Numbered from the stretch's first letter, positions 1-7,093 are shown. The stretch is DNA of 7,588 bases from an uncultured bacterium (GCA_903873095.1 CAIQMU010000029.1:1-7588), one strand, 5' to 3'. The notes: generated from the letters alone by a model not told the origin. A program made the numbers and translations.

Positions 1-22
1 AAACCACCCATGGGTGGTTTTT
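1..22. terminator. Palindromic intrinsic terminator, probably bidirectional
   Basis: Bases 1-20 are a perfect palindrome (arms AAACCACCCA and TGGGTGGTTT) followed by further T residues to base 22. On the plus strand this is a GC-rich hairpin with a U-tract. On the minus strand it lies 5 bases beyond the TAA of the metallopeptidase gene and is preceded by an A-tract, so it can also end that transcript. The window edge hides the bases that would form the rest of the minus-strand U-tract, and also any convergent gene. Confidence 0.75.
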
Positions 23-25
23 AGT

Positions 26-1030
26 TTAACCTTTAAATTCAATAGGGTATGGAACGTCTTGTTTAGTATTTTGTTTTTTATCTTTACTCAAATTCTCATT
101 TTGAGCAATTGTATTCATGAGTTTAATAAATACAGGGAATTTATCTTGTTGAATGCGACTTAAAAAATCACGAGAATCAGCACTTAATTGATTATATACA
201 AAGTAAAGCTGATCAAGAGTTTTTTGTGTAAACTCATCTTCATAATTTTTGATTCCAAGAATATCCATTTCGTACTCCAACGTCTTCTTATGCGCATCAA
301 GCTCTGTTGGGTCATTCTCGTACCAATTCCAGTATGAAAACAATTCGTAAGCCTTTTTAGTTTCTTCTGGCGCATCAGGAGTTATGTCAATCCTGTTTTG
401 AGATAAAAGAATCCCTGGCATTTTTGCAAGTGTATCAAAATTAACTACATCATTCGCATAACCGAATACATCAGCGTAGTAATTCTTTGCGGTGTCTGAC
501 ATGTCTTTATCACCATCCGTTGAAGCATGTGTTTCTTCGTGAACGGTAAGCCCAAATCCTGCCGGCGCTCTATAACCAGTTGATGGTAATAAAATGAACC
601 TACTCCCATCAAATTCTTCTATTGTAACCCCGTCTGGTGTAGAATTATTTACTGAATCATGATACAAGTAAGGGATTTTTCCGGGCTGAATAACTAATGG
701 TGTATTTAAAATATGAGAAATACGATTATCAGCATCCTTTTCTGTCATTTTTTCATTCTCAATCAAACGCTTACGATATTCTGGGGAACTTACTGTCTTG
801 ATCATCCAATCGCGCTCTAATTCATAGAATTCTCGAGCTTTTTTAATTTCTTCAGGGGTTGCTTGGGAAGCTGATGCTTGTTCTTTTGCAATTTTAATCC
901 TTAATTCTTCATTACTTTTAGTAAGCGTTGCGCTATCCTCTTGTTGTGCATTTCCAATTGATGTGACCCCTAAAACTAACCCTGCACCAAGGATTATTTT
1001 CTTGCCAAACGAATTAAGGGATTCTTTCAT
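26..1030 (-). CDS. Exported HExxH zinc metallopeptidase (predicted)
   Basis: A 334-residue protein, probably secreted. Residues 1-29 look like a Sec signal peptide: a basic start ending GKK, a hydrophobic core IILGAGLVLGVTSIG, and likely cleavage after GNA near residue 28. The active-site signature HEETH is at 164-168 (two zinc-ligand histidines and the catalytic glutamate). About 75 residues later the segment NDPTELDAH (239-247) offers Glu243 as a plausible third zinc ligand, as in gluzincin-type HExxH...E peptidases. Residues 40-100 are charged and probably helical. I cannot name the MEROPS family, and the substrate is unknown. It lies downstream of, and on the same strand as, a LysM-M23 wall hydrolase, but a terminator and its own promoter separate them. 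The ATG at 1030 follows an extended -10 by 6 bases, with no Shine-Dalgarno sequence. The gene call is secure; the peptidase role is inferred from the motif. Confidence 0.85.
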   Translation of the reverse strand: MKESLNSFGKKIILGAGLVLGVTSIGNAQQEDSATLTKSNEELRIKIAKEQASASQATPEEIKKAREFYELERDWMIKTVSSPEYRKRLIENEKMTEKDADNRISHILNTPLVIQPGKIPYLYHDSVNNSTPDGVTIEEFDGSRFILLPSTGYRAPAGFGLTVHEETHASTDGDKDMSDTAKNYYADVFGYANDVVNFDTLAKMPGILLSQNRIDITPDAPEETKKAYELFSYWNWYENDPTELDAHKKTLEYEMDILGIKNYEDEFTQKTLDQLYFVYNQLSADSRDFLSRIQQDKFPVFIKLMNTIAQNENLSKDKKQNTKQDVPYPIEFKG

Positions 1031-1036
1031 ATTTTT

Positions 1037-1045
1037 ATACTACCA
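1037..1045 (-). promoter_or_regulatory. Extended -10 promoter of the metallopeptidase gene
   Basis: On the minus strand the sequence reads TGG-TAGTAT, then six bases (AAAAAT), then the ATG. This fits an extended -10 element (TGn plus a hexamer with the key T, A and last T). Placing the transcription start about 7 bases after the hexamer puts it at the first base of the start codon, so the mRNA would be leaderless. No convincing -35 is visible. An overlapping TATAAA (1034-1039) is a competing -10 but would sit only 3 bases from the ATG. Confidence 0.5.
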
Positions 1046-1046
1046 C

Positions 1047-1084
1047 AAGAAATAAAAAATCCCTTGTGGGATTTTTTATTTCTT
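1047..1084 (-). terminator. Terminator of the M23 gene, overlapping its stop codon
   Basis: Arms at 1047-1063 and 1068-1084 are perfect 17-base inverted repeats with a 4-base loop (TTGT on the plus strand). The GC core is CCC/GGG, continued by A- and T-rich arms, so the minus-strand transcript ends GGG followed by a T-rich run. The last codons of the M23 gene (AAG AAA TAA) form part of the stem. A shorter alternative stem, CCACAAG (1043-1049) with CTTGTGG (1063-1069), could form instead and would take in the start of the next promoter. Confidence 0.75.
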
Positions 1085-2425
1085 CCAAGCACTTCCGCTG
1101 TAATCAAACCCGGGATTTCCACCACCACGAACCTCGAAATGAAGATGTGGCCCTGTAGACTCACCTGTTGTTCCAACATGCGCAATCACCGTTCCTTGCG
1201 AAACACTTTGTCCTTGCTTTACGTCAATCCCATTCGGTTTGATGTGCGCATAAAACGTAAGCATTCCGTTTGGATGTTTCATGATAATCAAGTTTCCATA
1301 CCCACCATTCCATCCATATTTTGCAAACATAATAATTCCGTTTGCAGCTGCTTTGATTGGTGTACCAATCACACCGCACGAAAGATCTACTGCATACAAA
1401 TCATGCTTACCTTGTGTCATAGGGCAAGGAATCGGTTTTATGAAATAGTCTCGTACAATCGTAGAAACGATAGGAACGTGAATCATGAGTGCCGTACTAC
1501 CAATACCCGCATCACTTCCATGAAATACATACTTCGAGGCAGCACCCGGACTTGAGCTCGATTTTGATTTTGATGAAGTATTTGTAGATGAAGTTTGCGC
1601 ACCTGGAGCAATCAAAACCTGACCAATGGAAAGCGCTGACGAGTCATCAAGATTGTTAAATGCCAAGAAAGTGTCCGTGTCATTACTTGAAACAAGTTTG
1701 AATTTTTTCTCAACGGATGCAACAGTATCACCTTTTTTCACAACATAGGAAACGCCCGAGATCGGAACAATGATCAATGTGTCACCAACATTCACACCAT
1801 CAGACTCGTTTAGTTCGTTATCAAAACGAATTGTGTTTTCTGAAACATGAAACGTCTTGGCGATACTTGCAACCGTATCACCTGTTGCGACGGTATAAAT
1901 CTGAAGAGAACCAGCATCTGACGCACCCGTAACATCGGCAAGTGTTCCATCTGTCCCAACCTGTGGATCAAGTGCACTATTTGAGTCAATATTCACAGCA
2001 ACATCCGGATCGACAGCGGTACCATTACTTGCCATAGAAACACTTGGTGAAAGCAAGTCTACTGTCTGAGCATTTTCATTAGAACTAGGTGCTGCCTGGT
2101 CAGTTTGCGCTTGAGCAACATTAAAAAACCAAGCTTCCGTTGCAAGAGGTGAAAGTGCGACCCAAATAACAAGAATGACTGCGGATAATTGGACGCTTAT
2201 ATTCATCAAACGCGACAATCGCGATGAATCTTGTGAGTGAGATTTGATAAGCCGAGAAAAAAGATCAAAAGATTTCAGACCTTGTATATTTATAAAATAG
2301 ATGAGAATTTGGAAATCTTTTGAAGTTACTGCATATATTCGAACAACCGTGGAAACAGAACCCCTGTGCGGTAAAGGCACATGCCTTGATACTTCCCATG
2401 GTAGCAAACGGACACGATTGGTCAA
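1076..2425 (-). CDS. LysM-LysM-M23 family peptidoglycan endopeptidase
   Basis: A cell-wall hydrolase acting outside the membrane. Residue numbers count from the TTG at 2425 (449 residues). A hydrophobic segment at about 77-97, ending VAQAQ near 107, is a signal peptide or membrane anchor. A low-complexity linker (108-172) is followed by two LysM peptidoglycan-binding domains at about 175-221 and 225-274 (YTVATGDTVASIAKTF and YVVKKGDTVASVEKKF), a Ser-rich linker, and a C-terminal M23 lysostaphin-like domain (about 325-440). The zinc and catalytic residues are present: His341 and Asp347 in HDLYAVD, His394 in FYAH, His427 and His429 in HLHFEV, so it should be active. Cys334 and Cys350 bracket the first ligands and might form a disulfide. 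The start is unresolved: the first ~70 residues precede the hydrophobic segment, carry locally unusual AGG/CGG arginine codons, and have no good promoter match. The only downstream in-frame ATG before the hydrophobic segment is at 2206. Confidence 0.9.
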   Translation of the reverse strand: MTNRVRLLPWEVSRHVPLPHRGSVSTVVRIYAVTSKDFQILIYFINIQGLKSFDLFSRLIKSHSQDSSRLSRLMNISVQLSAVILVIWVALSPLATEAWFFNVAQAQTDQAAPSSNENAQTVDLLSPSVSMASNGTAVDPDVAVNIDSNSALDPQVGTDGTLADVTGASDAGSLQIYTVATGDTVASIAKTFHVSENTIRFDNELNESDGVNVGDTLIIVPISGVSYVVKKGDTVASVEKKFKLVSSNDTDTFLAFNNLDDSSALSIGQVLIAPGAQTSSTNTSSKSKSSSSPGAASKYVFHGSDAGIGSTALMIHVPIVSTIVRDYFIKPIPCPMTQGKHDLYAVDLSCGVIGTPIKAAANGIIMFAKYGWNGGYGNLIIMKHPNGMLTFYAHIKPNGIDVKQGQSVSQGTVIAHVGTTGESTGPHLHFEVRGGGNPGFDYSGSAWKK

Positions 2426-2496
2426 TGACTCGTAGGGGATAGCAAGTAATTTGACAGGGTGTAAAGAATTGTGAAACTTGTTATACTAATTGCACT
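2207..2496. other. Divergent spacer, or N-terminal extension of the M23 gene
   Basis: If the M23 protein starts at the ATG at 2206, this stretch is a 290-base divergent intergenic region; if it starts at the TTG at 2425, only 71 bases separate the genes. It contains the extended -10 for the gene at 2497, a small AAGGCA/TGCCTT inverted repeat (2374-2387), and on the minus strand an AT-rich TATAAA/TATACA patch around 2284-2300 that could be an internal promoter. I see no RNA gene or other coding region in it. Confidence 0.4.
2479..2487 (+). promoter_or_regulatory. Extended -10 promoter of the three-gene operon
   Basis: The sequence reads TGT-TATACT, a strong extended -10, with the ATG 9 bases after the hexamer. 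The expected transcription start is about 3 bases before the ATG, so the leader would be almost absent. A TTGACA at 2451-2456 looks like a -35 but is 25 bases away, too far to work with this -10. Confidence 0.65.
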
Positions 2497-3021
2497 ATGG
2501 CAACAACCACCCCACAAAAACCTTCTTGGCTTGCAGGACTTTTAAGTAAAGACGAGATTCAACCAGTAACATCAGCACCTGAACCGACACCACAAACAGC
2601 ACCCACTGCATCACCCGCACCAGAACCAACAAAACCAAATAGTCCAGAACCTCAAAATTCTGATTTGGCAACATCGATTACTGTCGGCAAGGGAACACTA
2701 AACGATGATCCGATGTCCGGATCAATTATGAAACTTCTTGATGAAAATGGATTTCGACAGAAAATAGAATCTGGTATTCAAAATGGTCACACATTTCAAA
2801 TTATTCACAATGCACCATCTACTGAATTTTTAATGATTGAACAATGGAATGAAAATGGGGAACCGAGAAAAAATTATCAGGCGTTTACGATTAAAAAGTC
2901 TGAACCTGTTCTATCCATAACACCACAGGAAACTCTCCCACCACATCCAATTCTTGTCGAGCTTCGAGAGCTTGATCATGATGTCGATCAATTATTAGCA
3001 CTTGCAACACGTTACGCATAA
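2497..3021 (+). CDS. Uncharacterised protein with Pro-rich N-terminal half
   Basis: A 174-residue protein I do not recognise. Residues 1-20 (KPSWLAGLLSKDE) form a short possible helix. Residues 22-54 are a disordered Pro/Thr/Ala/Glu linker rich in PEP and APT steps. Residues 58-174 look folded: a mixed region with NGFRQKIESGIQNGHTFQII (85-104) and EFLMIEQWNENGEPRKNYQAF (110-130), which could be beta strands around a turn, then a C-terminal helix (152-173, ILVELRELDHDVDQLLALAT). There is no signal peptide, membrane segment or catalytic motif, so it is probably cytoplasmic. It is the first gene of an operon whose next start is 4 bases beyond its TAA. The ATG at 2497 is supported by the extended -10 immediately upstream; no Shine-Dalgarno sequence is present. 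The similar Pro-rich linker in the next protein hints that the two act together, which is inference only. Confidence 0.85.
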   Translation: MATTTPQKPSWLAGLLSKDEIQPVTSAPEPTPQTAPTASPAPEPTKPNSPEPQNSDLATSITVGKGTLNDDPMSGSIMKLLDENGFRQKIESGIQNGHTFQIIHNAPSTEFLMIEQWNENGEPRKNYQAFTIKKSEPVLSITPQETLPPHPILVELRELDHDVDQLLALATRYA

Positions 3022-3025
3022 TTAT

Positions 3026-4756
3026 ATGTCACTTGAAAACCCACTAGAAAAACGAATTCCGACGCAAGAAGAAATTTCCGAGATCGGAAAACTTTCAACT
3101 TCAATTCCTGAAAAAATCAAAAATATTGATTCTCATTTGCATAACCTCGAAACAGTTTTAAATAAGACCACAAATAAAAATGAGTACGATCGACTTGAAA
3201 CAATGTTTAATCAGCTTGAGGGGATGAAAAAATCTATTATGGAAATTTCATCTAAAGCAACTGATGTTGTTCAAAATCCCGAACTTGTACCAACGCTTAC
3301 TGGCGACGCAGAAATGGATGAAATATTTCGCGCACAACTTGCACCAGAAAACACAACAAGCATCGAGCCTGCAAATATTGAGCTTGCATCAGATGAATCT
3401 GCAATTGTTGCTATACCTCCTGTAGTTGAGGAAGTAAAAACACCTGAACCCGTAGTTGTTTCACCGGTGTCTAATGCTCAAGCACAAACCGCACCCACAA
3501 TTACACCTGGACCAACGACTACGCCAGAACAACCACCCCAAGCTCCTCAGACACCGCAACAACCAACACTCGAATCACAAGCACAGATGATCGCACAGAA
3601 AATTAAAAACGGTGATTCACTAAATCAAGAGGAGTCCGATTTCAGGAAAAATAATTGGGGTATTCTTGAGGCTGCGATGATGAAAAATGTAGAGCAAGTA
3701 AAACCCGTTGCAGGAACAACAGCTGCGCAGGCACTTGAAAAAAATTCTACTCCTGTGGAAAACATCTCACGAAACTTGCAGCAATCACGAGAAGAGTATG
3801 TAGCAGCATTTCTGGTTGCTCGCAAAAATCCAGCTACAAACAAAGACCAACTTCTTGCACTGAAAGCAACCTACGATGAAAACACAAAGAAGGGTATTGA
3901 TGAAATTTGGGAACAAACAAAAAGTAAAAAATTCCTTATTGATTCACTTCGTGATGAACATCGCGCTCTTGAAAAAGAAATTCTTGAACGTGATACAGAT
4001 GAGACAAAAGCACGTATTGAAAAATCCATCAAGAAATTTGGATTTATTACCGGAAGCGCATTTCTCTATTCATTACTTCTTACTGGAAAGCTTATTAATG
4101 ATGGTGTTGAACTTGTAAAAAAAGGAATTAATAAAATAACAAGTGGTAACGGAAAAGCATTAGAACTTCTCAAAAAGCATTACGATACTATGAAAGCTTC
4201 TGCAAAAGCATCCGATCCAAAAGCAAGTTTTCTAGACCAACTTATTAATCCATTACACAAACCATGGGGAGGTGAAACAGGAAAGCGATCGTTTGAACTG
4301 GGAACAAAACAACAAGAAGAAGCTGCAAAAAAAGAAGCGGATGCAGCTAAAAAAGCGGCTGCACTTGAGAAGAAAAAAGTAGACAACGGCGCAAAAGAAA
4401 AAACACCAGAAGAACTTGAAAAATCTCAGATGAAAGATTTCTTGAAAAAATCATTCGAATCTGGATTTGAAGGAAAACAAATGACAACCAAGGAAGAAAA
4501 AGATACTCTTCGTGCTTGGAATAAAATTAAAGACAAACCTGTTCACCTATTCATGAACCCCGAAAAAGTTACCTACAAAAATAATGCCGGCGAAGAAGTT
4601 ACTAAAAAAGTTTCAGATTATTCAAAAGCAGAGCAAGGTTTGTATAAAAAAATTAAAGACGCCTATGCAGATCGACAAGCAAGCACACCGATGGGCGACG
4701 GCATGACACTTGAACAATTTATCAAAGAATCGATTAAGAACGGTCCACTCAAATAA
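3026..4756 (+). CDS. Uncharacterised 576-residue helical protein with Pro-rich linker
   Basis: I do not recognise the family. Architecture by residue: 12-80 is a predicted helical hairpin or coiled coil (EKIKNIDSHLHNLETVL; EYDRLETMFNQLEGMKKSI). Residues 130-183 are a disordered Pro/Thr/Gln-rich linker. Residues 185-335 are a second helical region including REEYVAAFLVARKN (255-268) and KDQLLALKATYDENTKK (273-289). Residues 338-357 are a hydrophobic stretch (FGFITGSAFLYSLLLTGKLI) that could be a single membrane segment or a buried helix. Residues 428-452 are a charged Ala/Lys/Glu helix reminiscent of stalk helices. The C-terminal part is basic (about 490-576). There is no signal peptide or enzyme motif. 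The ATG at 3026 is chosen over the TTG at 3002 because it avoids overlap and starts 4 bases after the previous stop. No Shine-Dalgarno sequence precedes it, so coupled re-initiation is likely. A structural or scaffold role is possible but unproven. Confidence 0.85.
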   Translation: MSLENPLEKRIPTQEEISEIGKLSTSIPEKIKNIDSHLHNLETVLNKTTNKNEYDRLETMFNQLEGMKKSIMEISSKATDVVQNPELVPTLTGDAEMDEIFRAQLAPENTTSIEPANIELASDESAIVAIPPVVEEVKTPEPVVVSPVSNAQAQTAPTITPGPTTTPEQPPQAPQTPQQPTLESQAQMIAQKIKNGDSLNQEESDFRKNNWGILEAAMMKNVEQVKPVAGTTAAQALEKNSTPVENISRNLQQSREEYVAAFLVARKNPATNKDQLLALKATYDENTKKGIDEIWEQTKSKKFLIDSLRDEHRALEKEILERDTDETKARIEKSIKKFGFITGSAFLYSLLLTGKLINDGVELVKKGINKITSGNGKALELLKKHYDTMKASAKASDPKASFLDQLINPLHKPWGGETGKRSFELGTKQQEEAAKKEADAAKKAAALEKKKVDNGAKEKTPEELEKSQMKDFLKKSFESGFEGKQMTTKEEKDTLRAWNKIKDKPVHLFMNPEKVTYKNNAGEEVTKKVSDYSKAEQGLYKKIKDAYADRQASTPMGDGMTLEQFIKESIKNGPLK

Positions 4757-4757
4757 T

Positions 4758-5054
4758 ATGGAACCAAACTTCTTACAACAACTTGTTACAAAATTTGATA
4801 TCGCAGACTATCCGGTCGAGGAACAACATAAAATCCTCGATGAGATGTCGCAGATTATTATGGAATCTACTCTGACGCGAGCAGTGCCATTACTACCAGT
4901 AGAAGCAGCCGTCGAGTATGACAAGATGCTCGAAACTGATGTGGGAATTTCTGAAATATTCACATTCTTGCAACTAAACGTCCCCGGATTTGATGAAATC
5001 GTTTCCGAGGAAGTTGCAACACTTGAAAAAATGTTGAAAATTGCAAAAAGCTAA
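4758..5054 (+). CDS. DUF5663-like small helical protein
   Basis: A 98-residue acidic protein, all-helical by appearance. Its pattern matches my recollection of DUF5663, a small family common in Patescibacteria: an N-terminal helix plus LVTKFDIADYPVEEQHKIL, a middle helix MSQIIMESTLTRAVPLL, a PVEAAVEYDKMLE segment, and a C-terminal FLQLNVPGFDEIVSEEVATL helix. The biochemical role of the family is unknown to me. There is no signal peptide or membrane segment. The ATG at 4758 lies one base after the TAA of the preceding gene (TAAT-ATG), so translation is probably coupled; a TTG at 4710 in the same frame would overlap that gene and is rejected. It is the last gene of the operon, followed 2 bases later by a strong terminator. 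The family assignment is from memory of the sequence pattern and would need a profile search to confirm. Confidence 0.85.
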   Translation: MEPNFLQQLVTKFDIADYPVEEQHKILDEMSQIIMESTLTRAVPLLPVEAAVEYDKMLETDVGISEIFTFLQLNVPGFDEIVSEEVATLEKMLKIAKS

Positions 5055-5055
5055 G

Positions 5056-5097
5056 AAAAAGCGGGAAAAATTCTGAAAGAATTTTTCCCGCTTTTTT
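5056..5097 (+). terminator. Strong intrinsic terminator of the three-gene operon
   Basis: Perfect 19-base arms at 5056-5074 and 5078-5096 with a 3-base loop (GAA). The stem carries the core GCGGG/CCCGC and ends in six T residues (5092-5097). The 5' A-tract makes it nearly symmetric, so it could work in both directions. Its T-tract runs directly into the extended -10 of the helicase gene, so one operon stops where the next begins. Confidence 0.93.
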
Positions 5098-5105
5098 GCT
5101 ATACT
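5097..5105 (+). promoter_or_regulatory. Extended -10 promoter of the helicase gene
   Basis: The sequence reads TGC-TATACT, with the ATG at 5114 eight bases after the hexamer. The predicted transcription start is about 2 bases before the ATG. The -35 zone is occupied by the terminator hairpin of the upstream operon, so recognition should rely on the extended -10. The position also argues for the ATG at 5114 rather than the in-frame TTG at 5096, which lies within the terminator tail. Confidence 0.65.
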
Positions 5106-5113
5106 CATCCGAC

Positions 5114-7090
5114 ATGAATTATCTCGACACACTCAACCCGAAGCAACGCGAAGCAGTACTCGCAACCGAAGGACCACTTCTTATTGTTGCAGGAGCAGGA
5201 ACCGGAAAAACCAAGACTCTTACCCATCGCATCTACCACTTAATCCACCAAGGCGTTCACCCTCGAAATATTTTAGCCATCACATTTACCAACAAAGCAG
5301 CCAAGGAAATGCGTGAACGTGTCATGCATATGATGAGCCAGGATCATGGAATGAACGAAACACCAATCCTTTCTACATTTCACTCACTCGGTGTACGAAT
5401 ACTCCGCAGATTTTCACACGAAGCAGGACTCAAAAAAAGTTTTACTATTTTAGATAGTGGCGACACAATGAAACTTGTCAAAGAAGCCATGGAGACACTT
5501 GGAATAAATCCAAAAGTTCATGAACCAAAAAAAATCCGCAGTTTCATTTCATCAAAAAAATCAGATGGATTATCAGCTGACAGCTTTGGAAAAGCAACAC
5601 ATTCAGCGTTTACAGAAATCGTTTCAGCTGTTTGGGTAAAATATGAAGAATTAAAATCAAAAGAATCTGCTGTTGATTTCGATGACTTGTTATTAAAAAC
5701 ACTCGATCTTCTTGAAAAAAATATTCAAATCAGAAAGACACTTCAAAACGAATGGAAATATATTCACATTGACGAGTATCAGGACACGAACCGAGTCCAA
5801 TACGATATTGTCAGATTACTTGCAGAATCACATCATAATTTATGCGTTGTGGGAGATACTGATCAAAATATTTATTCATGGCGAGGCGCAAACCTGCGAA
5901 ATATTTTGAATTTTGAAAAAGATTATCCTGAAGCCCAAATCATTCTTCTCGAAGAAAATTATCGTTCAACAAAAAATATTCTTCTTGCGGCAGATGAGGT
6001 TATTAAAAAAAATACCGCACGTATTCACAAAGAACTACGAACAAAACAAGGTGATGGTGAAAAAATTAAATTGTTTACTGCGATGAACGAGGGTGATGAG
6101 GCGCGTCACATTGCAACCACTGCGCAGGATTTAATCAATCAGGGTAACAGCGCAACGGAAATTGCAGTACTGTATCGAACCAACTTCCAATCACGCATAC
6201 TTGAAGAAGCATTCTTACGTGCGAATGTTCCGTATCAATTACTTGGCACAAAATTCTTTGAACGAAAAGAAATCAAAGATGTTGTGTCGTATATTCGAGC
6301 AGCATTTAATCGCGACAGCTTATCTGATATTAAACGCATTATTAATGAACCGAAACGAGGACTCGGTCCTGCAGCGATTATAAAAATATTTTCTGGACTG
6401 CGAAATGATTTACCGCCTGCACAAGGTCGCACGTATGATGCATTTGAACAACTTCTCGATAAAATATTAGATTTTTCAAGCGATCATACACCATCAGAAT
6501 TTGTCCGCTTTGTTATCGAACGATCAGGATTGTTTGATATGTACAAAAATGGAACCGAAGATGATCATGAGCGACTCGAAAACTTGGAAGAACTTGTGAC
6601 ATTCGCAACACGGTATGACATTGCACAATCCGAACAACACACCCCCCAACCCCCTCTAATAGAGGGGGCACCCGAACAGATTGAAAAAATGCTCGAGGAT
6701 ATCGCACTTCAATCGGATCAAGATCAAATTGATGATTCAAATAAAAAATCTGGCGTGAAATTGATGACAATTCACTCGGCGAAAGGTTTGGAATTTGATT
6801 ATGTATTTATCGGCGGACTTGAACAAGGACTTTTTCCACATGATGGGTATGATGAGAAAAAAACTGTCGAGGATCAAGAAGAAGAGCGACGATTGTTTTA
6901 TGTTGCCCTTACTCGTGCACGAAAAGTTCTCATGCTGTCGTATGCAATGATGCGTACGATTTATGGAGAACAGAAATTTAACATGCCGTCTGATTTCTTG
7001 TCAGATATTCCGGAGGAAATTATTGAAAGGGAAGATAACTTTGGGGGAGATACCCCGGAGCCAGTGAGAACTGTATATCTAGATTGGTAG
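5114..7090 (+). CDS. uvrD: UvrD/PcrA/Rep-type superfamily 1 DNA helicase
   Basis: An ATP-dependent 3'-5' DNA helicase for repair and for clearing replication or transcription obstacles, cytoplasmic, 658 residues. All superfamily 1A motifs are visible: Q motif LNPKQREAV (7-15), Walker A GAGTGKT (27-33), Ia ITFTNKAAKEM (56-66), Ib STFHSLG (87-93), Walker B IDEYQD (219-224), III VVGDTDQNIYSWRGA (245-259), IV LEENYRS (279-285), V LMTIHSAKGLEFDYVF (550-565), VI RRLFYVALTRAR (592-603). It is somewhat shorter than typical UvrD or PcrA (about 720 residues) because the C-terminal tail after motif VI is short. A palindromic DNA element contributes residues 506-519 (SEQHTPQPPLIEGA) in the segment just before motif V, outside every catalytic motif. 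UvrD, PcrA and Rep cannot be separated from sequence alone. It has its own leaderless-type promoter and a terminator at 7094-7235. Confidence 0.96.
   Translation: MNYLDTLNPKQREAVLATEGPLLIVAGAGTGKTKTLTHRIYHLIHQGVHPRNILAITFTNKAAKEMRERVMHMMSQDHGMNETPILSTFHSLGVRILRRFSHEAGLKKSFTILDSGDTMKLVKEAMETLGINPKVHEPKKIRSFISSKKSDGLSADSFGKATHSAFTEIVSAVWVKYEELKSKESAVDFDDLLLKTLDLLEKNIQIRKTLQNEWKYIHIDEYQDTNRVQYDIVRLLAESHHNLCVVGDTDQNIYSWRGANLRNILNFEKDYPEAQIILLEENYRSTKNILLAADEVIKKNTARIHKELRTKQGDGEKIKLFTAMNEGDEARHIATTAQDLINQGNSATEIAVLYRTNFQSRILEEAFLRANVPYQLLGTKFFERKEIKDVVSYIRAAFNRDSLSDIKRIINEPKRGLGPAAIIKIFSGLRNDLPPAQGRTYDAFEQLLDKILDFSSDHTPSEFVRFVIERSGLFDMYKNGTEDDHERLENLEELVTFATRYDIAQSEQHTPQPPLIEGAPEQIEKMLEDIALQSDQDQIDDSNKKSGVKLMTIHSAKGLEFDYVFIGGLEQGLFPHDGYDEKKTVEDQEEERRLFYVALTRARKVLMLSYAMMRTIYGEQKFNMPSDFLSDIPEEIIEREDNFGGDTPEPVRTVYLDW
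6627..6678. repeat. In-frame palindromic element inside the helicase gene
   Basis: The element starts with AATCCGAACAACACACCCCC and continues to a perfect hairpin: CCCCCTCT (6650-6657), loop AAT, AGAGGGGG (6661-6668). The same 20-base lead-in and hairpin recur at 7546-7588 in rsmA. The heptamer CCGAACA occurs at both ends (6630-6636 and 6672-6678), exactly 42 bases apart. Removing one 42-base unit would leave the reading ...AQSEQIEKM..., a smooth protein sequence. The hairpin has no U-tract, so it is not a terminator. The outer ends of the element are not certain. Confidence 0.85.
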
Positions 7091-7093
7091 ATT

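Noticed and set aside
1064..1555. A 163-codon plus-strand open frame opposite the M23 gene
   Set aside because: It is antisense to a well-supported gene with intact LysM and M23 motifs, its product looks unlike a real protein (Cys- and Arg-rich with no domain pattern), and it begins inside a terminator.
2451..2456. TTGACA as the -35 box of the operon promoter
   Set aside because: It is a perfect match to the consensus but lies 25 bases from TATACT, outside the usual 16-18. The extended -10 explains the promoter without it.
3002..3025. TTG start extending the 576-residue protein by 8 residues
   Set aside because: It would overlap the end of the preceding gene, while an ATG lies 4 bases after that gene's stop.
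5096..5113. TTG start extending the helicase by 6 residues
   Set aside because: It falls in the terminator T-tract and upstream of the predicted transcription start. The ATG at 5114 leads directly into the Q motif, as in the family.
6650..6668. The C-rich hairpin in the helicase gene as an intrinsic terminator
   Set aside because: There is no U-tract after it, and the helicase frame with motifs V and VI continues downstream.
6513..6770. An 85-codon minus-strand open frame across the palindromic element
   Set aside because: It is a shadow of the helicase gene, and the element's GC-rich palindrome keeps several frames open by composition alone.
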